Shown here: positions 44,619-54,075 of the stretch, piece after piece
Position numbering within the stretch: the stretch's first letter is position 1
How the letters are laid out: the number at the start of each line of letters is the position of its first letter
Origin: Gammaproteobacteria bacterium 39-13
GTDB taxonomy: Bacteria; Pseudomonadota; Gammaproteobacteria; Berkiellales; Berkiellaceae
DNA length: 64,000 nucleotides
NCBI GenBank assembly: GCA_001898235.1
Contig: MKTN01000038.1
Span: forward strand, 1 to 64,000
Direction of reading: 5' to 3'
The notes under the pieces: model-generated
Database searches by the model: none
Told to the model about the DNA's origin: nothing
Seen by the model: only the letters and a program-made list of their open reading frames with translations
Program-made: the position numbers and the translations under genes

Positions 44619-47531
44619 TCAGACGTTTTGAAAAAATTTATCCCAAATAAGACAAACTGACTGCAAATAGTGCATTAAGTGAGTCGAACTATTTAATTCA
44701 AATTCTGGCTGTAAAATCTTTCGTCTCACTAAGAATTGATAGTACGAATAGGCGGATACGAGTAATTCTCCATCTTCGTATTCGATTAATTGATCTTGCA
44801 TTAATTGCTGAATGATTTTCAATGTACTACGTTCTAATAAAAGCGATGGATACATCCTTGCAAAGCGCAAAACATGATACTGTACTATAAAATCGATATC
44901 AGACAATCCTCCTTTAGTGATTTTAAGCTGATCTTTCCTCTCAAAATGGTGCTCATGTAACTTATCACGCATGGTGACTATGTCATGACGTAAGCTTGCA
45001 TCATCTCGTGCTAAACAAAGGATTGTTGCGCGCAATTTTTCAAAGATTTCTTCAAATATTTTAGGACCAATGACCATCCGTGCCTTAACAATAGCTTGAT
45101 GCTCAAAAGTCCATGCATTTTGATGTAAGTAGCGTGAAAAAGCATCAAAAGGACTTACCAGTAAGCCTGCACTACCGCCAGGCCTTAAACGCACATCGAC
45201 TTCGTATAAAGTACCGCAAGAAGTATGTGTGCTCAGCATATGAATTATTCTCTGAGCAAGTCTTAAGCTAAACTCTGCGGAGGTAAGATTCTTCTCTTGT
45301 CCTATAATAAGATCTGTATCCGTAGCATTATATAGAAACACTAAATCCAAATCAGAAGCATAATTCAACTCTCTGGCACCCAATTTCCCATAAGCAATAA
45401 TGCCAAAAGGGATCTTTTGTTTTATTTCTTCTACACTTTCACGAAGATGATAATGGGTTATCATAAAATTCAAGCTGAGATCGTAAATTTTTGCCAAAAT
45501 AATTTCTGTTATATCATTTAAAACAAGTGGGATGTCTATGGATAATTCAGTTAGCATTTCGAAAGTGGCCAAGTGCATAAAGCAAGCTAATTTAAACTGA
45601 CGTAAATGATCCATTTGCGCTTCTAAATCATTGGTTGGCAACCAATTGAGACGTTGTTCTAATTCATTCGCTAAAAAAGCTTTATCGGTAATATCATGTA
45701 GCCTAGGAGGACTAAGGAGCTCATCTAACAGAACCGGATAGGAACAAAGTTGCTCTAAAATCCATTCGCTCTTTTCTACAATATTGATTAAATAAGACAA
45801 GGCTTGCGGTCTTTCAAGCAACAATGCTAAGTAAGCGGAACGTCGTCCTATTGCCTGCATCAAACGTAACATTCGCGTTAAAAGCACGAGTGGAGATTTC
45901 TTTTTTGCCAGCATAATAATGAGAAGCGGCATAATTTTATCTAGGCGCTCTCTGGCATGTTTTTTAAGCCCTTGACATAATCTGCCATTCTTAAATTGCA
46001 ATAATTGCGCTTCCACTTCTGCGGCTTGTTTGTAGCCAATTTTCTCTAAAGTTTTAAGCGTTTCAACATCTTCGAGTTTTGACCATACCAAAATCTGTTC
46101 AAGAGCATAGGAGCCTTCTACTTCTTTCACAAATGAATTGGGTGTTGCGGATATCATATCAAAATGTTTTAAGACACGCGCAGTATGTATTTTTAGTTCT
46201 TTTTGTAATGCTGTCCAATTTTGATAATTCATAGCATAATACAGCCGCGATCGATCAGTCGGATCGCGAGGTAATTGATGTGTCTGGCTATCATGCATCA
46301 TCTGAATAACATGCTCACACCGACGCAAAAAGAGATACGCCTTTTCTAATTCATTACAAACGTTTTCAGCAAGATATCCTGATTTGGCTAAACGTGCCAA
46401 AATGATCATCAATTGACGATGCTGAAATTGTGGATTTTGCCCCCCTCTGATTAATTGAAATGCTTGCACTAAAAACTCAATTTGGCGGATCCCGCCTGGT
46501 CCCTGTTTCAGATCTTTTTTGATGCGACGACGCTTAACCTCATTGGCAACAAGCTCTCGCATTTCTCGTAGAGCATCAAAAGCACCATAATCTAAATATC
46601 TTCGATAAACAAAGGGTTGTAACAATGAAAGTAAGTGTTTCCCCTCTTCTTCGGTTCCCGTAATAGGACGAGCTTTAATCAGTGCATACCTTTCCCATTC
46701 ACGACCATGATATTGGTAGTAATTTTCCAGTGCATCAAAGTTCATTACTAACTTGCCACTTTTACCGTGTGGTCTAAGGCGCATATCGACCCGATAAACG
46801 AAACCATCTGCCGTGATCTCAGTCAAAACTTTAATTAGCTGCTGCCCTATTCTTGTAAAGAAAGCATCATTGGTTTTACGCACTGACTGATGTTGCGTCA
46901 TGCCCTCTTCTGGATAGGTAAAAATTAAATCAATATCAGAAGATAAATTTAATTCGCTGGCGCCTAATTTACCTACAGCCAAAACAACAAAATGTTGCCC
47001 CTCATTTTTTTCATTACAAGGGATCCCCCATTCCTGAATTAACTGCTGATAAAGATAATCCACGGTAAGTTGTACACACACATCTGCTAACGCAGACAAT
47101 TCTTCCAAGTGTTGAGCAAAAGTGCAAAGCGAAAGAAGTTCACGCCAAATAATACGAGAAATAGCTTTATGGCGAAATCGACGCAAATTCTGCATAAGAC
47201 TGCTTTCATCAGTGACAGCTTGTGCAAAAGCGCTCCACTCTATACGAAAATCTTGATGGGAATAGGAACGATTAAAGGCCTGCTGGTAAAATTCATGAGG
47301 ATATTCTACATTTGTACAAAAAACCTGCGCGCAATAATCGCTTAGCGCCATTACCTTCCAAAAGGCATGAAGAAATGCTGTATCCGTAGGAATAGCGTAT
47401 TGAATTTGTTCCGCGGCCAGACAATACTGTTGCCAATGTCTTAACAAAGGTTTTTGCATGGATCCGGGCAATGTATGAAGAAAATTATCCAGCAACTCCT
47501 GCAAATCCTGACTGTGAAATGCAATATCCAT
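44619..47531 (-). CDS. glnE: Glutamine synthetase adenylyltransferase/deadenylase GlnE
   Basis: Adds AMP to and removes it from glutamine synthetase in response to PII. At 970 residues it has two nucleotidyltransferase domains. The first (deadenylase) has VGKLGASELNLSSDIDLIF; the second (adenylylase) has YGKLGARELNYASDLDLVF. Each is followed by RLRPxG stretches (VDMRLRPHGKSG and VDVRLRPGGSAG) and GGLSDIDFIVQY-type motifs. The PII and glnA genes are not in this window. It is a lone gene between two gaps. Confidence 0.95.
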   Translation of the reverse strand: MDIAFHSQDLQELLDNFLHTLPGSMQKPLLRHWQQYCLAAEQIQYAIPTDTAFLHAFWKVMALSDYCAQVFCTNVEYPHEFYQQAFNRSYSHQDFRIEWSAFAQAVTDESSLMQNLRRFRHKAISRIIWRELLSLCTFAQHLEELSALADVCVQLTVDYLYQQLIQEWGIPCNEKNEGQHFVVLAVGKLGASELNLSSDIDLIFTYPEEGMTQHQSVRKTNDAFFTRIGQQLIKVLTEITADGFVYRVDMRLRPHGKSGKLVMNFDALENYYQYHGREWERYALIKARPITGTEEEGKHLLSLLQPFVYRRYLDYGAFDALREMRELVANEVKRRRIKKDLKQGPGGIRQIEFLVQAFQLIRGGQNPQFQHRQLMIILARLAKSGYLAENVCNELEKAYLFLRRCEHVIQMMHDSQTHQLPRDPTDRSRLYYAMNYQNWTALQKELKIHTARVLKHFDMISATPNSFVKEVEGSYALEQILVWSKLEDVETLKTLEKIGYKQAAEVEAQLLQFKNGRLCQGLKKHARERLDKIMPLLIIMLAKKKSPLVLLTRMLRLMQAIGRRSAYLALLLERPQALSYLINIVEKSEWILEQLCSYPVLLDELLSPPRLHDITDKAFLANELEQRLNWLPTNDLEAQMDHLRQFKLACFMHLATFEMLTELSIDIPLVLNDITEIILAKIYDLSLNFMITHYHLRESVEEIKQKIPFGIIAYGKLGARELNYASDLDLVFLYNATDTDLIIGQEKNLTSAEFSLRLAQRIIHMLSTHTSCGTLYEVDVRLRPGGSAGLLVSPFDAFSRYLHQNAWTFEHQAIVKARMVIGPKIFEEIFEKLRATILCLARDDASLRHDIVTMRDKLHEHHFERKDQLKITKGGLSDIDFIVQYHVLRFARMYPSLLLERSTLKIIQQLMQDQLIEYEDGELLVSAYSYYQFLVRRKILQPEFELNSSTHLMHYLQSVCLIWDKFFQNV

Positions 47532-47595
47532 ATGAACTCAAACTAATTTATTTTTCAAATACAAACAGAAATGCAGCCACAACTCATGATTTTTT

Positions 47596-47656
47596 GGGTA
47601 AGCGTCGAGCTCTCTATGGAGAAGACAACCCCCGAAAACTCATGAGCGAAGACTAT
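47596..47656. repeat. Dispersed repeat, tail unit
   Basis: GTCGAGC followed by GAAGACAAC, CCGAAAA and TCATGAGCGAAGACTA matches the end of the 59776-59970 copy, where the last unit reads TCATGGGCGAAGACTA. Confidence 0.55.
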
Positions 47657-47700
47657 ACATGCTCAAACCATTTTGTTTTTATGACAGGAGTATACATTTA

Positions 47701-47812
47701 GTACATGACTGTCACAGGAGATGCAGTCAACAACCTGCCTTCGCTAAAGCTACGGCAAGGCCTAATACCAGCCACGCCGAAGCTATAAAGCGTAGGCGGG
47801 AGCATAAAAAAA
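47701..47812. repeat. Dispersed structured repeat, copy 2
   Basis: It contains CAACAACCTGCCTTCGCT, CTACGGC and CCGAAGCTATAAAGCGTAGG, closely similar to 32799-32965. The arms CTTCGCTaaagCTACG and CGTAGGCGGGAG can form imperfect stems. Confidence 0.6.
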
Positions 47813-47832
47813 AAATGGGAAAAGCATGCATG

Positions 47833-48279
47833 CTAGGCTTTCTCAACTTTTAACACCACACCATCCACACTCACAACACGTACTTTAGTACCTACGGGCA
47901 GATCTTCACCTTCCACGCGCCAAGTGGAATCGTCCACCTTTACCTTGCCTCTGCCATTCACAATAGGTTCATCAAGTGTAAAGATCCTATTCACATATTG
48001 CTGTGCACGTCGGTTTAAATTGGGATTATCTGTTTGGGGTTGGTTTTTCAAATATCGGCGCCATACAACCAAACTTGCCATAACCCCAATGCCAAAGATG
48101 AGAAGTTGGTATTCCCATAGCATATTAGGAATAATTAGCATTAATATGCCGACGATAGCGGCAGAAATTCCGCACCAAACGAATAAAAAATTTGCACCAG
48201 TGGCAACATCCAAAATGCCCAGTATCACAGCAAGTGCAAACCAATGCCAAAACACCAGTTTTGAGAATAGGATATCCAT
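47833..48279 (-). CDS. NfeD-like membrane protein
   Basis: A 148-residue inner-membrane protein of the NfeD family. Two or three membrane segments (about 8-28, 36-52 and 54-70) precede a C-terminal OB-fold (about 88-145), with RIFTLDEPIVNGRGKVKVDD and DLPVGTKVRVV. It is encoded four bases after the SPFH protein, and the pair forms the usual stomatin-NfeD operon thought to act in membrane quality control. Confidence 0.9.
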   Translation of the reverse strand: MDILFSKLVFWHWFALAVILGILDVATGANFLFVWCGISAAIVGILMLIIPNMLWEYQLLIFGIGVMASLVVWRRYLKNQPQTDNPNLNRRAQQYVNRIFTLDEPIVNGRGKVKVDDSTWRVEGEDLPVGTKVRVVSVDGVVLKVEKA

Positions 48280-48283
48280 TATG

Positions 48284-49207
48284 TTATTCCTTTGCTTTCA
48301 TGCCAAAACTTTGTTTGGCAATCTCTGCAATACCTGCCACTGAACCAATAACGCCTGCAGCTTCTAATGGCATTAATATTAATTTTTGATTTTCAGCACT
48401 TGCAATCTTCCCTAAGGCATCTACATAGCGTTGTGCCACAAAATAATTGAGTGCATTGATATTCCCTTTTGCCAATGATTCTGAGAGCACATCAGTTGCT
48501 TTTGCTTCGGCAGCAGCTGTTCTTTCACGCGCTTCAGCGTCACGAAATGCAGCTTCTTTACGACCTTCAGCATTTAACACAACCGCCTGCTTGTCTCCTT
48601 CAGCTTTTAATATTGCAGCCGCTCGATGCCCCTCTGCTTCCAATACCTTGGCTCGTTTTTCTCGCTCAGCCTTCATTTGCGCAGCCATGGCATTGACTAA
48701 ATCTTTGGGGGGGCTAATATCCTTAATCTCAACACGTGTCACCTTCACGCCCCAAGGCGTGGTTGCCTCATCTACCACAGCCAGTAATTTTGTATTAATG
48801 TGATCACGATTAGATAAAGCCTCATCTAAGGCCATTGACCCTAACACTGTACGAATATTTGTCATCGTCAGCGCTCGAAGTGCTCTGTCCAATTCGCTCA
48901 CTTCATAGGCTGCTTTAGGCGCATCAACGACTTGGAAAAAGCAGATCCCATCTACTTTTACCATTGCATTATCTTTGGTGATAATTTCCTGAGAAGGGAT
49001 ATCTATCACCTGTTCCATCATATTTAATTTTGTTCCGATTTTGTCAATAAAAGGAACAATGAGAGATAGGCCTGGACTTAATGTCTGTACATACCGCCCA
49101 AAACGCTCTACTGTCCATTCATATCCTTGAGGGACTTGCTTTACGGCCATCAAAATGACAAAAATGGCTAAAACAACTATTAAGAGTACTACAACACCAA
49201 AATCCAT
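48284..49207 (-). CDS. qmcA: SPFH/band 7 (stomatin-like) protein, QmcA type
   Basis: A membrane-anchored SPFH-domain protein of about 307 residues. The N-terminal segment [18 protein letters not shown] is the anchor. [19 protein letters not shown] opens the SPFH domain. A long helical stretch (about 190-255) rich in Ala, Glu, Arg and Lys ([16 protein letters not shown]) forms the coiled region that oligomerises into rings. The frame runs back to 49231, but ATG 49207 has AGGAGA six bases upstream, which decides the start. nfeD follows at once. Confidence 0.92.
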   Translation of the reverse strand: MDFGVVVLLIVVLAIFVILMAVKQVPQGYEWTVERFGRYVQTLSPGLSLIVPFIDKIGTKLNMMEQVIDIPSQEIITKDNAMVKVDGICFFQVVDAPKAAYEVSELDRALRALTMTNIRTVLGSMALDEALSNRDHINTKLLAVVDEATTPWGVKVTRVEIKDISPPKDLVNAMAAQMKAEREKRAKVLEAEGHRAAAILKAEGDKQAVVLNAEGRKEAAFRDAEARERTAAAEAKATDVLSESLAKGNINALNYFVAQRYVDALGKIASAENQKLILMPLEAAGVIGSVAGIAEIAKQSFGMKAKE

Positions 49208-49335
49208 ACTTATTCTCCTACCATCGCTCAAAACGCTTATTTACGCTCCATACTGATTTACTATGGTGGCCCTATAGTCTTGTACGAAAAATCACGCTTT
49301 GAGAAAACTCTTATGACTGACGTTTAAACCAGATT

Positions 49336-49366
49336 TTGCCATAAAAAGTTAGCAAATTAATATAAT
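49336..49366 (+). promoter_or_regulatory. Possible sigma-70 promoter for pilU
   Basis: TTGCCA (49336-49341) and a consensus TATAAT (49361-49366) are separated by 19 bases, longer than the ideal 17. The -10 lies 47 bases before the pilU ATG. The hexamers are good, the spacing is weak. Confidence 0.4.
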
Positions 49367-49412
49367 CGGCCTAATAATTATAGCAATACCTTCATTTTTT
49401 CTTGAGGCTACA

Positions 49413-50615
49413 ATGGAGCTAAAAAAATATCTTTCTATCATGAAAGATTATAACGCTTCTGATCTGTTTTTTACCACAGGGGCGCCTGCGTCTGTGAAAG
49501 CCTATGGGAAAATGTTACCGCTGAATGATATACCGCTTACTCGAGATGAAATTAAAGCGCTCGCTTATGAAACAATGGACAAAGAAAAAATTGCCGAATT
49601 TGAAAAAAAATTAGAGATGAGTTTAGCCTTAGCGGATCCTGATCTGGGACGGTTTCGTGTGAGCGTGTTCATGCAGCGAGCCGATGTAGCGATGGTTATC
49701 CGCCTTATTCAAACAGAAATTCCTACATTAGCCTCTCTTAAATTACCCAGCATTATGCCAGACATTATTATGGAAAAAAGAGGACTCATTTTAATTGTCG
49801 GCGCAACAGGTTCGGGTAAATCGACAACTTTAGCGGCATTAATTAATCATCGCAATGAAAATAGTGCAGGCCATATCATTACCATTGAAGATCCCATTGA
49901 GTTTGTTCATCCACACAAGAAATCTATTATCAATCAACGCGAAGTAGGGATGGATACACACAGCTATAGGAAAGCACTCAAAAACACATTGCGCCAAGCA
50001 CCTGATGTTATCCTCATCGGCGAAATCCGCTCTCGAGAGACCATGGAACATGCTATTTCTTTTGCGGAAACTGGACATCTTTGTCTTTCAACATTGCATG
50101 CCAACAATGCAAACCAAGCCTTCGATCGCATTATCAATTTTTTTCCAGAAGAGAAAAGAAATCAACTTTTATTAGATCTTTCTTTTAATATCAAAGCCAT
50201 TGTTTCACAACGTCTTATTCCCACGTTAGATGGAAAAAGGGTTGCTGCAGTAGAAATCTTACTGGGAACCCCTCTTATTCTTTCGTTAATCAGACGAGGA
50301 GAGTTTGATGAGATAAAAGAAACCATGGAGAAGTCTATTAACTTAGGAATGCAAACTTTCGATCAATCATTGGAAAAACTTTATTTTGAGGGGAAAATTT
50401 CCCTAGAAGAGGCATTACGCAATGCTGATTCAAGAAATAACCTGAGATTGAAAATCAATGCTTCAAACAAATCGGCTCCGGAAGTACATACTGAAGAACT
50501 ACAATTAGAAGATCCGGATCATCCAGAAAAAAATAATCCCAAATCCCCACCAGTGCCTACCAATAAAAAAGACGACGATGAAAAACCTGGATTAAGTCTT
50601 GTTGATGATAAGTAG
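49413..50615 (+). CDS. pilU: Twitching motility ATPase PilU (PilT family)
   Basis: A hexameric ATPase that assists type IV pilus retraction. At 400 residues it starts MELKKYLSIMKDYNASDLFF. The Walker A loop is GATGSGKST near residues 131-139; the Asp box IITIEDPIEFVH, the Walker B LIGEIRSRETME and the His box HLCLSTLHAN all follow in order. The C-terminal tail from about residue 355 is acidic and proline-rich. PilU is favoured over PilT by the VFMQRADVAMVIRLIQ stretch and the long tail. pilT is not adjacent. It converges on speD across a bidirectional hairpin. Confidence 0.92.
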   Translation: MELKKYLSIMKDYNASDLFFTTGAPASVKAYGKMLPLNDIPLTRDEIKALAYETMDKEKIAEFEKKLEMSLALADPDLGRFRVSVFMQRADVAMVIRLIQTEIPTLASLKLPSIMPDIIMEKRGLILIVGATGSGKSTTLAALINHRNENSAGHIITIEDPIEFVHPHKKSIINQREVGMDTHSYRKALKNTLRQAPDVILIGEIRSRETMEHAISFAETGHLCLSTLHANNANQAFDRIINFFPEEKRNQLLLDLSFNIKAIVSQRLIPTLDGKRVAAVEILLGTPLILSLIRRGEFDEIKETMEKSINLGMQTFDQSLEKLYFEGKISLEEALRNADSRNNLRLKINASNKSAPEVHTEELQLEDPDHPEKNNPKSPPVPTNKKDDDEKPGLSLVDDK

Positions 50616-50658
50616 ACGTTGTTGCTTGCTTTGAATCGTCACTTCATTTGACAAAACC

Positions 50659-50684
50659 GGGTGAAGACATATCTGCCTTCACCC
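50659..50684. terminator. Bidirectional stem-loop between pilU and speD
   Basis: GGGTGAAG (50659-50666) pairs perfectly with CTTCACCC (50677-50684) around a ten-base loop between convergent genes. No strong T-run exists on either side, so the function is by position. Confidence 0.55.
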
Positions 50685-50693
50685 TCTTGAGCT

Positions 50694-51506
50694 TCAAACT
50701 TCTTTAGATTCACGAGGCAAATTGCGACCGTAAAATATTTCCAACATTTCACGTTTGAGCTGACCACGAATTGTTGCAGCTTCTTTTTCTGAAAGATCAC
50801 CTTTTTTCACACCAAACAAGTAGTTATCTAGATCAAATTCTTTTAATAACATTTTGGTATGAAAAATATTTTCTTGATAAACATTGACGTCTATCATTTC
50901 ATAAGCATCAGACGATTCTTTGGTGAAGTAATTTTGAATAGAATGAATGCTATGATCAATGAAAAGCTTTTCACCATTAATATCTCGTGTAAAACCGCGC
51001 ACACGATAATCCACAGTCACGATATCAGATTCAAACATATGAATGAGAAAATTCAGTGCTTTGAGCGGTGAAATCACACCACAGGTTGATACGTCGATAT
51101 CAGCCCTAAAAGTACAAATACCATTATCTGGATGACTTTCAGGATAGGTATGCACTGCAATATGACTTTTATCAAGATGTGCAACAACGCTTTGAGGAAG
51201 CGGTCCTGGAGATTCCGTCTGAACGCATGGCTTCTCAACAGGCTCTTCAGCAATCAACATTGTTACGCTTGCCCCTTGGGGATCATAATCTTGATGGGCC
51301 ACATTCAAGATATAAGCGCCTATAATATTCGTCACTTCTGTCAGGATCTCAGTTAGCCGCTTAGCATTATAGGCTTCATCAATGTACTCGATGTAGTCTT
51401 TTCTCTGCTGCGCAGTTTTGGCATAACAGATATCATAAATATTAAAACTTAAATTCTTGGTTAAATTATTAAAACCATGGAGTTTTAGCTTCTTCAATGT
51501 TCTCAT
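50694..51506 (-). CDS. speD: S-adenosylmethionine decarboxylase proenzyme SpeD
   Basis: Makes decarboxylated SAM, the aminopropyl donor for spermidine. It is of the E. coli class (270 residues; E. coli has 264). Self-cleavage before the serine of [13 protein letters not shown] leaves a pyruvoyl group. The active-site Cys is in [11 protein letters not shown]. SpeE is not in the window. A TATAAT lies about 48 bases upstream of the ATG on the minus strand, inside a larger inverted repeat. Confidence 0.95.
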   Translation of the reverse strand: MRTLKKLKLHGFNNLTKNLSFNIYDICYAKTAQQRKDYIEYIDEAYNAKRLTEILTEVTNIIGAYILNVAHQDYDPQGASVTMLIAEEPVEKPCVQTESPGPLPQSVVAHLDKSHIAVHTYPESHPDNGICTFRADIDVSTCGVISPLKALNFLIHMFESDIVTVDYRVRGFTRDINGEKLFIDHSIHSIQNYFTKESSDAYEMIDVNVYQENIFHTKMLLKEFDLDNYLFGVKKGDLSEKEAATIRGQLKREMLEIFYGRNLPRESKEV

Positions 51507-51544
51507 CCACCCTTGTTTCTCAAACTATAAACAATGCCTTAGGG

Positions 51545-51660
51545 TTGGCAGTGGCGGCATTATACCCCCATTCAAGTTATTCTTCGAGCAAATCTTGCAT
51601 CTAAAGCGATTAAAACTGGTCGGACAGCCTGACCACACGGGGGCCGCCATTGCACACATT
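51545..51660. promoter_or_regulatory. Long inverted repeat with TATAAT in the speD-degS gap
   Basis: GCAGTGGCGGC (51551-51561) and GCCGCCATTGC (51645-51655) pair with one G-T wobble. CCCC and GGGG runs just inside can extend the stem, and a GGTC/GACC hairpin lies near 51618-51636. Read on the minus strand a TATAAT occurs inside the left arm, upstream of speD. It could be a leader or small RNA, or simply a repeat. The 352-base gap holds no other gene-like frame; the rest is AT-rich. Confidence 0.4.
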
Positions 51661-51858
51661 AGCCCCTTAAAGGCATAATAAATTCTTTTGTTTCTATTCA
51701 GCTCGATTTGAAAATCGCAGAAAACGATTCTATTTGTGATATGTTTATGTTAAAAATTATCGAAAAAAGCGGAGCTTACCTTGGTAAATCAGCATTTTTT
51801 GAGGCAATTGTTAACATAAAATTAGCCAAAAAGAGGCGTTGACGTTCTAAACGACAGG

Positions 51859-53061
51859 GTGAAGAATATGTTAAAGAAATCCTTTTTTTTAAAACAAATA
51901 AAGATTTTTATCGTCTTTTTTGCTATTGCAACCATTTCACCAATTATTCTCGCAAAAATAGGTTTTTGGGGTGCAAGCCATGCGATGCCGAAATTCCAAA
52001 AAGCCAATGAACCTATCAAATATGAAACACCGCCTGGTTCGTTTGCAGAAGCGATTGCTCGTGCGACACCAACAGTTGTTAGTATCCATTCAACAAAGCA
52101 AATTCCAACTGATCAGAATGCGCTGGCTAGGGATCCCGTATTTCGCTATTTCTTTGGCGATCTGCGTAACCAACTTCCTCCTGAGGTACAATCTGGTATA
52201 GGTTCTGGTGTTATAGTCACCAAAGATGGTTATATCTTAACGAATAATCATGTCATTAATGATGCTAATGATATCACTGTTAAATTACCCGATGGCCGTT
52301 CTACCAAGGCAAAGGTGATAGGCTCTGATCCTGAAACAGATCTCGCTATATTGAAAATTACATTGCCAGATTTATCCGTTATTGCGATGGGCAATTCAGA
52401 TGCGCTTCGCGTAGGCGATCTGGTATTTGCTATTGGCAATCCTTTTGGTGTCGGCCAAACAGTGACACATGGTATTGTAAGTGCAACCCACCGCACAGAT
52501 CTTGGCATAAGCACCTTTGAAAACTTCATTCAAACAGATGCCGCTATTAATCCAGGTAATTCTGGCGGTGCCCTGATTGACGCTAATGGTAATCTTATTG
52601 GCATCAATAATGCGATATATACTCGTAATGGCGGCTTTCAAGGAATTGGTTTTGCCATTCCAATCAGTCTTGCCAAAGATGTCATGAGTGAACTCATCGA
52701 TCAAGGTCATGTCACCCGTGGTTGGCTTGGGATCTCTGTTGCAAAATTGACTGAGGATGCGCGTAAATCTCTTAATTACCCCAAAGGTGATGGTGCGGTC
52801 ATTGCGGGCGTTATTCGTGGCGGTCCTGCGTTTAACGCAGGTCTTAGACCCGGCGATATCATTATTAGTATTAACAACAAGCCTACAACCGATCCTGCCG
52901 CTATCTTAAGTGATACTGCAAAACTCAAACCTGATACGGCTTACCCCATTTCAGTGGTGCGAAATGGAGAAACACTAGATTTTCGTGTAGTAGTTGGAAA
53001 GCGTCCCCTGAAAAAGGCTACTGAGCAAAAAATGGAGCCTAATTCACAAAGCACAGAGTGA
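51859..53061 (+). CDS. degS: DegS/AlgW-like membrane-anchored serine protease
   Basis: A Do-family protease of 400 residues. The N-terminal hydrophobic segment (about 12-32, IFIVFFAIATISPIILAKIG) looks like an uncleaved anchor. The trypsin-fold triad is readable: His in ILTNNHVI, Asp in SDPETDLAILK, and Ser in NPGNSGGALID. A single PDZ domain follows (about 290-385, TRGWLGISVAKL and AFNAGLRPGDIIISINN). One anchor and one PDZ fit DegS, which starts the sigma-E envelope stress response by cutting RseA; DegQ and DegP have two PDZ domains. A perfect terminator follows. Confidence 0.88.
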   Translation: MKNMLKKSFFLKQIKIFIVFFAIATISPIILAKIGFWGASHAMPKFQKANEPIKYETPPGSFAEAIARATPTVVSIHSTKQIPTDQNALARDPVFRYFFGDLRNQLPPEVQSGIGSGVIVTKDGYILTNNHVINDANDITVKLPDGRSTKAKVIGSDPETDLAILKITLPDLSVIAMGNSDALRVGDLVFAIGNPFGVGQTVTHGIVSATHRTDLGISTFENFIQTDAAINPGNSGGALIDANGNLIGINNAIYTRNGGFQGIGFAIPISLAKDVMSELIDQGHVTRGWLGISVAKLTEDARKSLNYPKGDGAVIAGVIRGGPAFNAGLRPGDIIISINNKPTTDPAAILSDTAKLKPDTAYPISVVRNGETLDFRVVVGKRPLKKATEQKMEPNSQSTE

Positions 53062-53065
53062 ATCA

Positions 53066-53092
53066 AAAGAGCCTCTCTTGGAGAGGCTCTTT
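53066..53092 (+). terminator. Rho-independent terminator of degS
   Basis: AAAGAGCCTCTC (53066-53077) pairs perfectly with GAGAGGCTCTTT (53081-53092) around TTG, five bases after the stop codon. The arms' A and T ends give a short U-tract. Confidence 0.85.
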
Positions 53093-53203
53093 ATCCCCTT
53101 ACTCAATTAGTCGAGTAGACCATGTACCAAAACTACATACCGTTTCTTTTAGAGTGATTTCGAGATACCATCACTCCTAATCATCGAAAAGGAGAATGAA
53201 TAC

Positions 53204-53956
53204 ATGAGTTTACAAGGATCCGCCTCGAGCAATCAGAATGCCCCCTCTACCAAAAAAACTAAATCATTCCCTGGCCGATTACTGGAAAAAATCTTACATC
53301 CCCATAAAAAAGGAACTAGTACGCACAAAACCAAGAAAGGCGGGAAAACTGAATTAACAACAACCCCATCCAATAACCCCTCTTCAACGCAAACGAGTAG
53401 TAGTCCTGTGCCAAAACTTCTCCTGAAAGAAACCAAAACACCGACACTTCAAAAACATCATCATCATAAAAAGAAAGTTGAGGAAAAAAAACCGATTACC
53501 TCTATTTCTCAAGTCCAGAAGCCTTTGGCACAAGCTGATCTTCAAGAAAAGGTGGAACTAACCCCATCAGTCCAACAACCAGCAAACTCGTCCACAACCA
53601 AATCTACAACAACATTTTTAACAGAGCATAGGGTATTAGAAGAAATGAAAAAGCTTCCCACTTCTCCTCGTGATGAGGCAAAAACTTTATCTCCTCGCAA
53701 AGAGAAAGACAAATTACAAAGCCCACGACATTCAGGATCAGAAGAAAAAGCATCCATGGAAAAAAAGCTTGAGCAAATTGTGCCAGGTTTACGTCTTACC
53801 AAGCATTATGCAGTGACGCCAATGTATCAATTAAATTTACAAGCAGGTCGCGACTGGGTTAAATTTCTTGAACAAACATTTGACGGGATCAAAAATGGCG
53901 TTCAATCTTTTTCCAATGATTCGATTGCCCCCTCAAAACGCCGACGTGTAAGATAG
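53204..53956 (+). CDS. Unrecognised basic low-complexity protein (250 aa) with KRRRVR tail
   Basis: I do not recognise this protein. It is about 250 residues, rich in Lys, Ser, Thr, Pro and Gln, and mostly disordered. Lysine and histidine runs occur at about residues 17-50 and 85-98 (HHHHKKKVEEKK). A short structured segment may exist near 195-235 (VPGLRLTKHYAVTPMYQLN). It ends in SKRRRVR, similar to a nuclear localisation signal. An AAGGAGA site lies about nine bases before ATG 53204. Its style matches the 1884 product, without clear sequence identity. It stands alone between a terminator and a hairpin-rich gap. Confidence 0.65.
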   Translation: MSLQGSASSNQNAPSTKKTKSFPGRLLEKILHPHKKGTSTHKTKKGGKTELTTTPSNNPSSTQTSSSPVPKLLLKETKTPTLQKHHHHKKKVEEKKPITSISQVQKPLAQADLQEKVELTPSVQQPANSSTTKSTTTFLTEHRVLEEMKKLPTSPRDEAKTLSPRKEKDKLQSPRHSGSEEKASMEKKLEQIVPGLRLTKHYAVTPMYQLNLQAGRDWVKFLEQTFDGIKNGVQSFSNDSIAPSKRRRVR

Positions 53957-53964
53957 TTTAATCT

Positions 53965-54048
53965 CTTTCTGAACAAAAATTCAGAAAGTGCAGGTTCTTC
54001 AACCTATCATTCAAGCACATAAGTTTGATGAAGACATAGAAGAACCTG
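53965..54048. terminator. Two stem-loops between the 53204 gene and gcdH
   Basis: CTTTCTGAA (53965-53973) pairs with TTCAGAAAG (53980-53988). CAGGTTCTTC (53991-54000) pairs with GAAGAACCTG (54039-54048), with a long loop. Lying between convergent genes, they may stop transcription from both sides. Neither has a strong T-run. Confidence 0.5.
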
Positions 54049-54075
54049 TAAAACAAAAGCGTGCTTTGATCCCTT

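Larger units (their letters stand above)
47532..47832. other. Gene-free gap with dispersed repeats (glnE to nfeD)
   Basis: This 301-base gap contains two repeat units (47596-47656 and 47701-47812). Frames 47471-47701 and 47659-47853 read through repeats and lack binding sites. An A10 run near 47806 precedes nfeD's 3' end. It must also carry the glnE promoter, which I cannot point to. Confidence 0.5.

Noticed and set aside
47659-47853. A 64-codon frame near nfeD
   Set aside because: It is made of dispersed repeat sequence and has no binding site.
51545-51660. 6S RNA in the speD-degS gap
   Set aside because: A long stem is present, but the central bulge and closing sequences of 6S RNA were not recognisable, and the gene context does not match.
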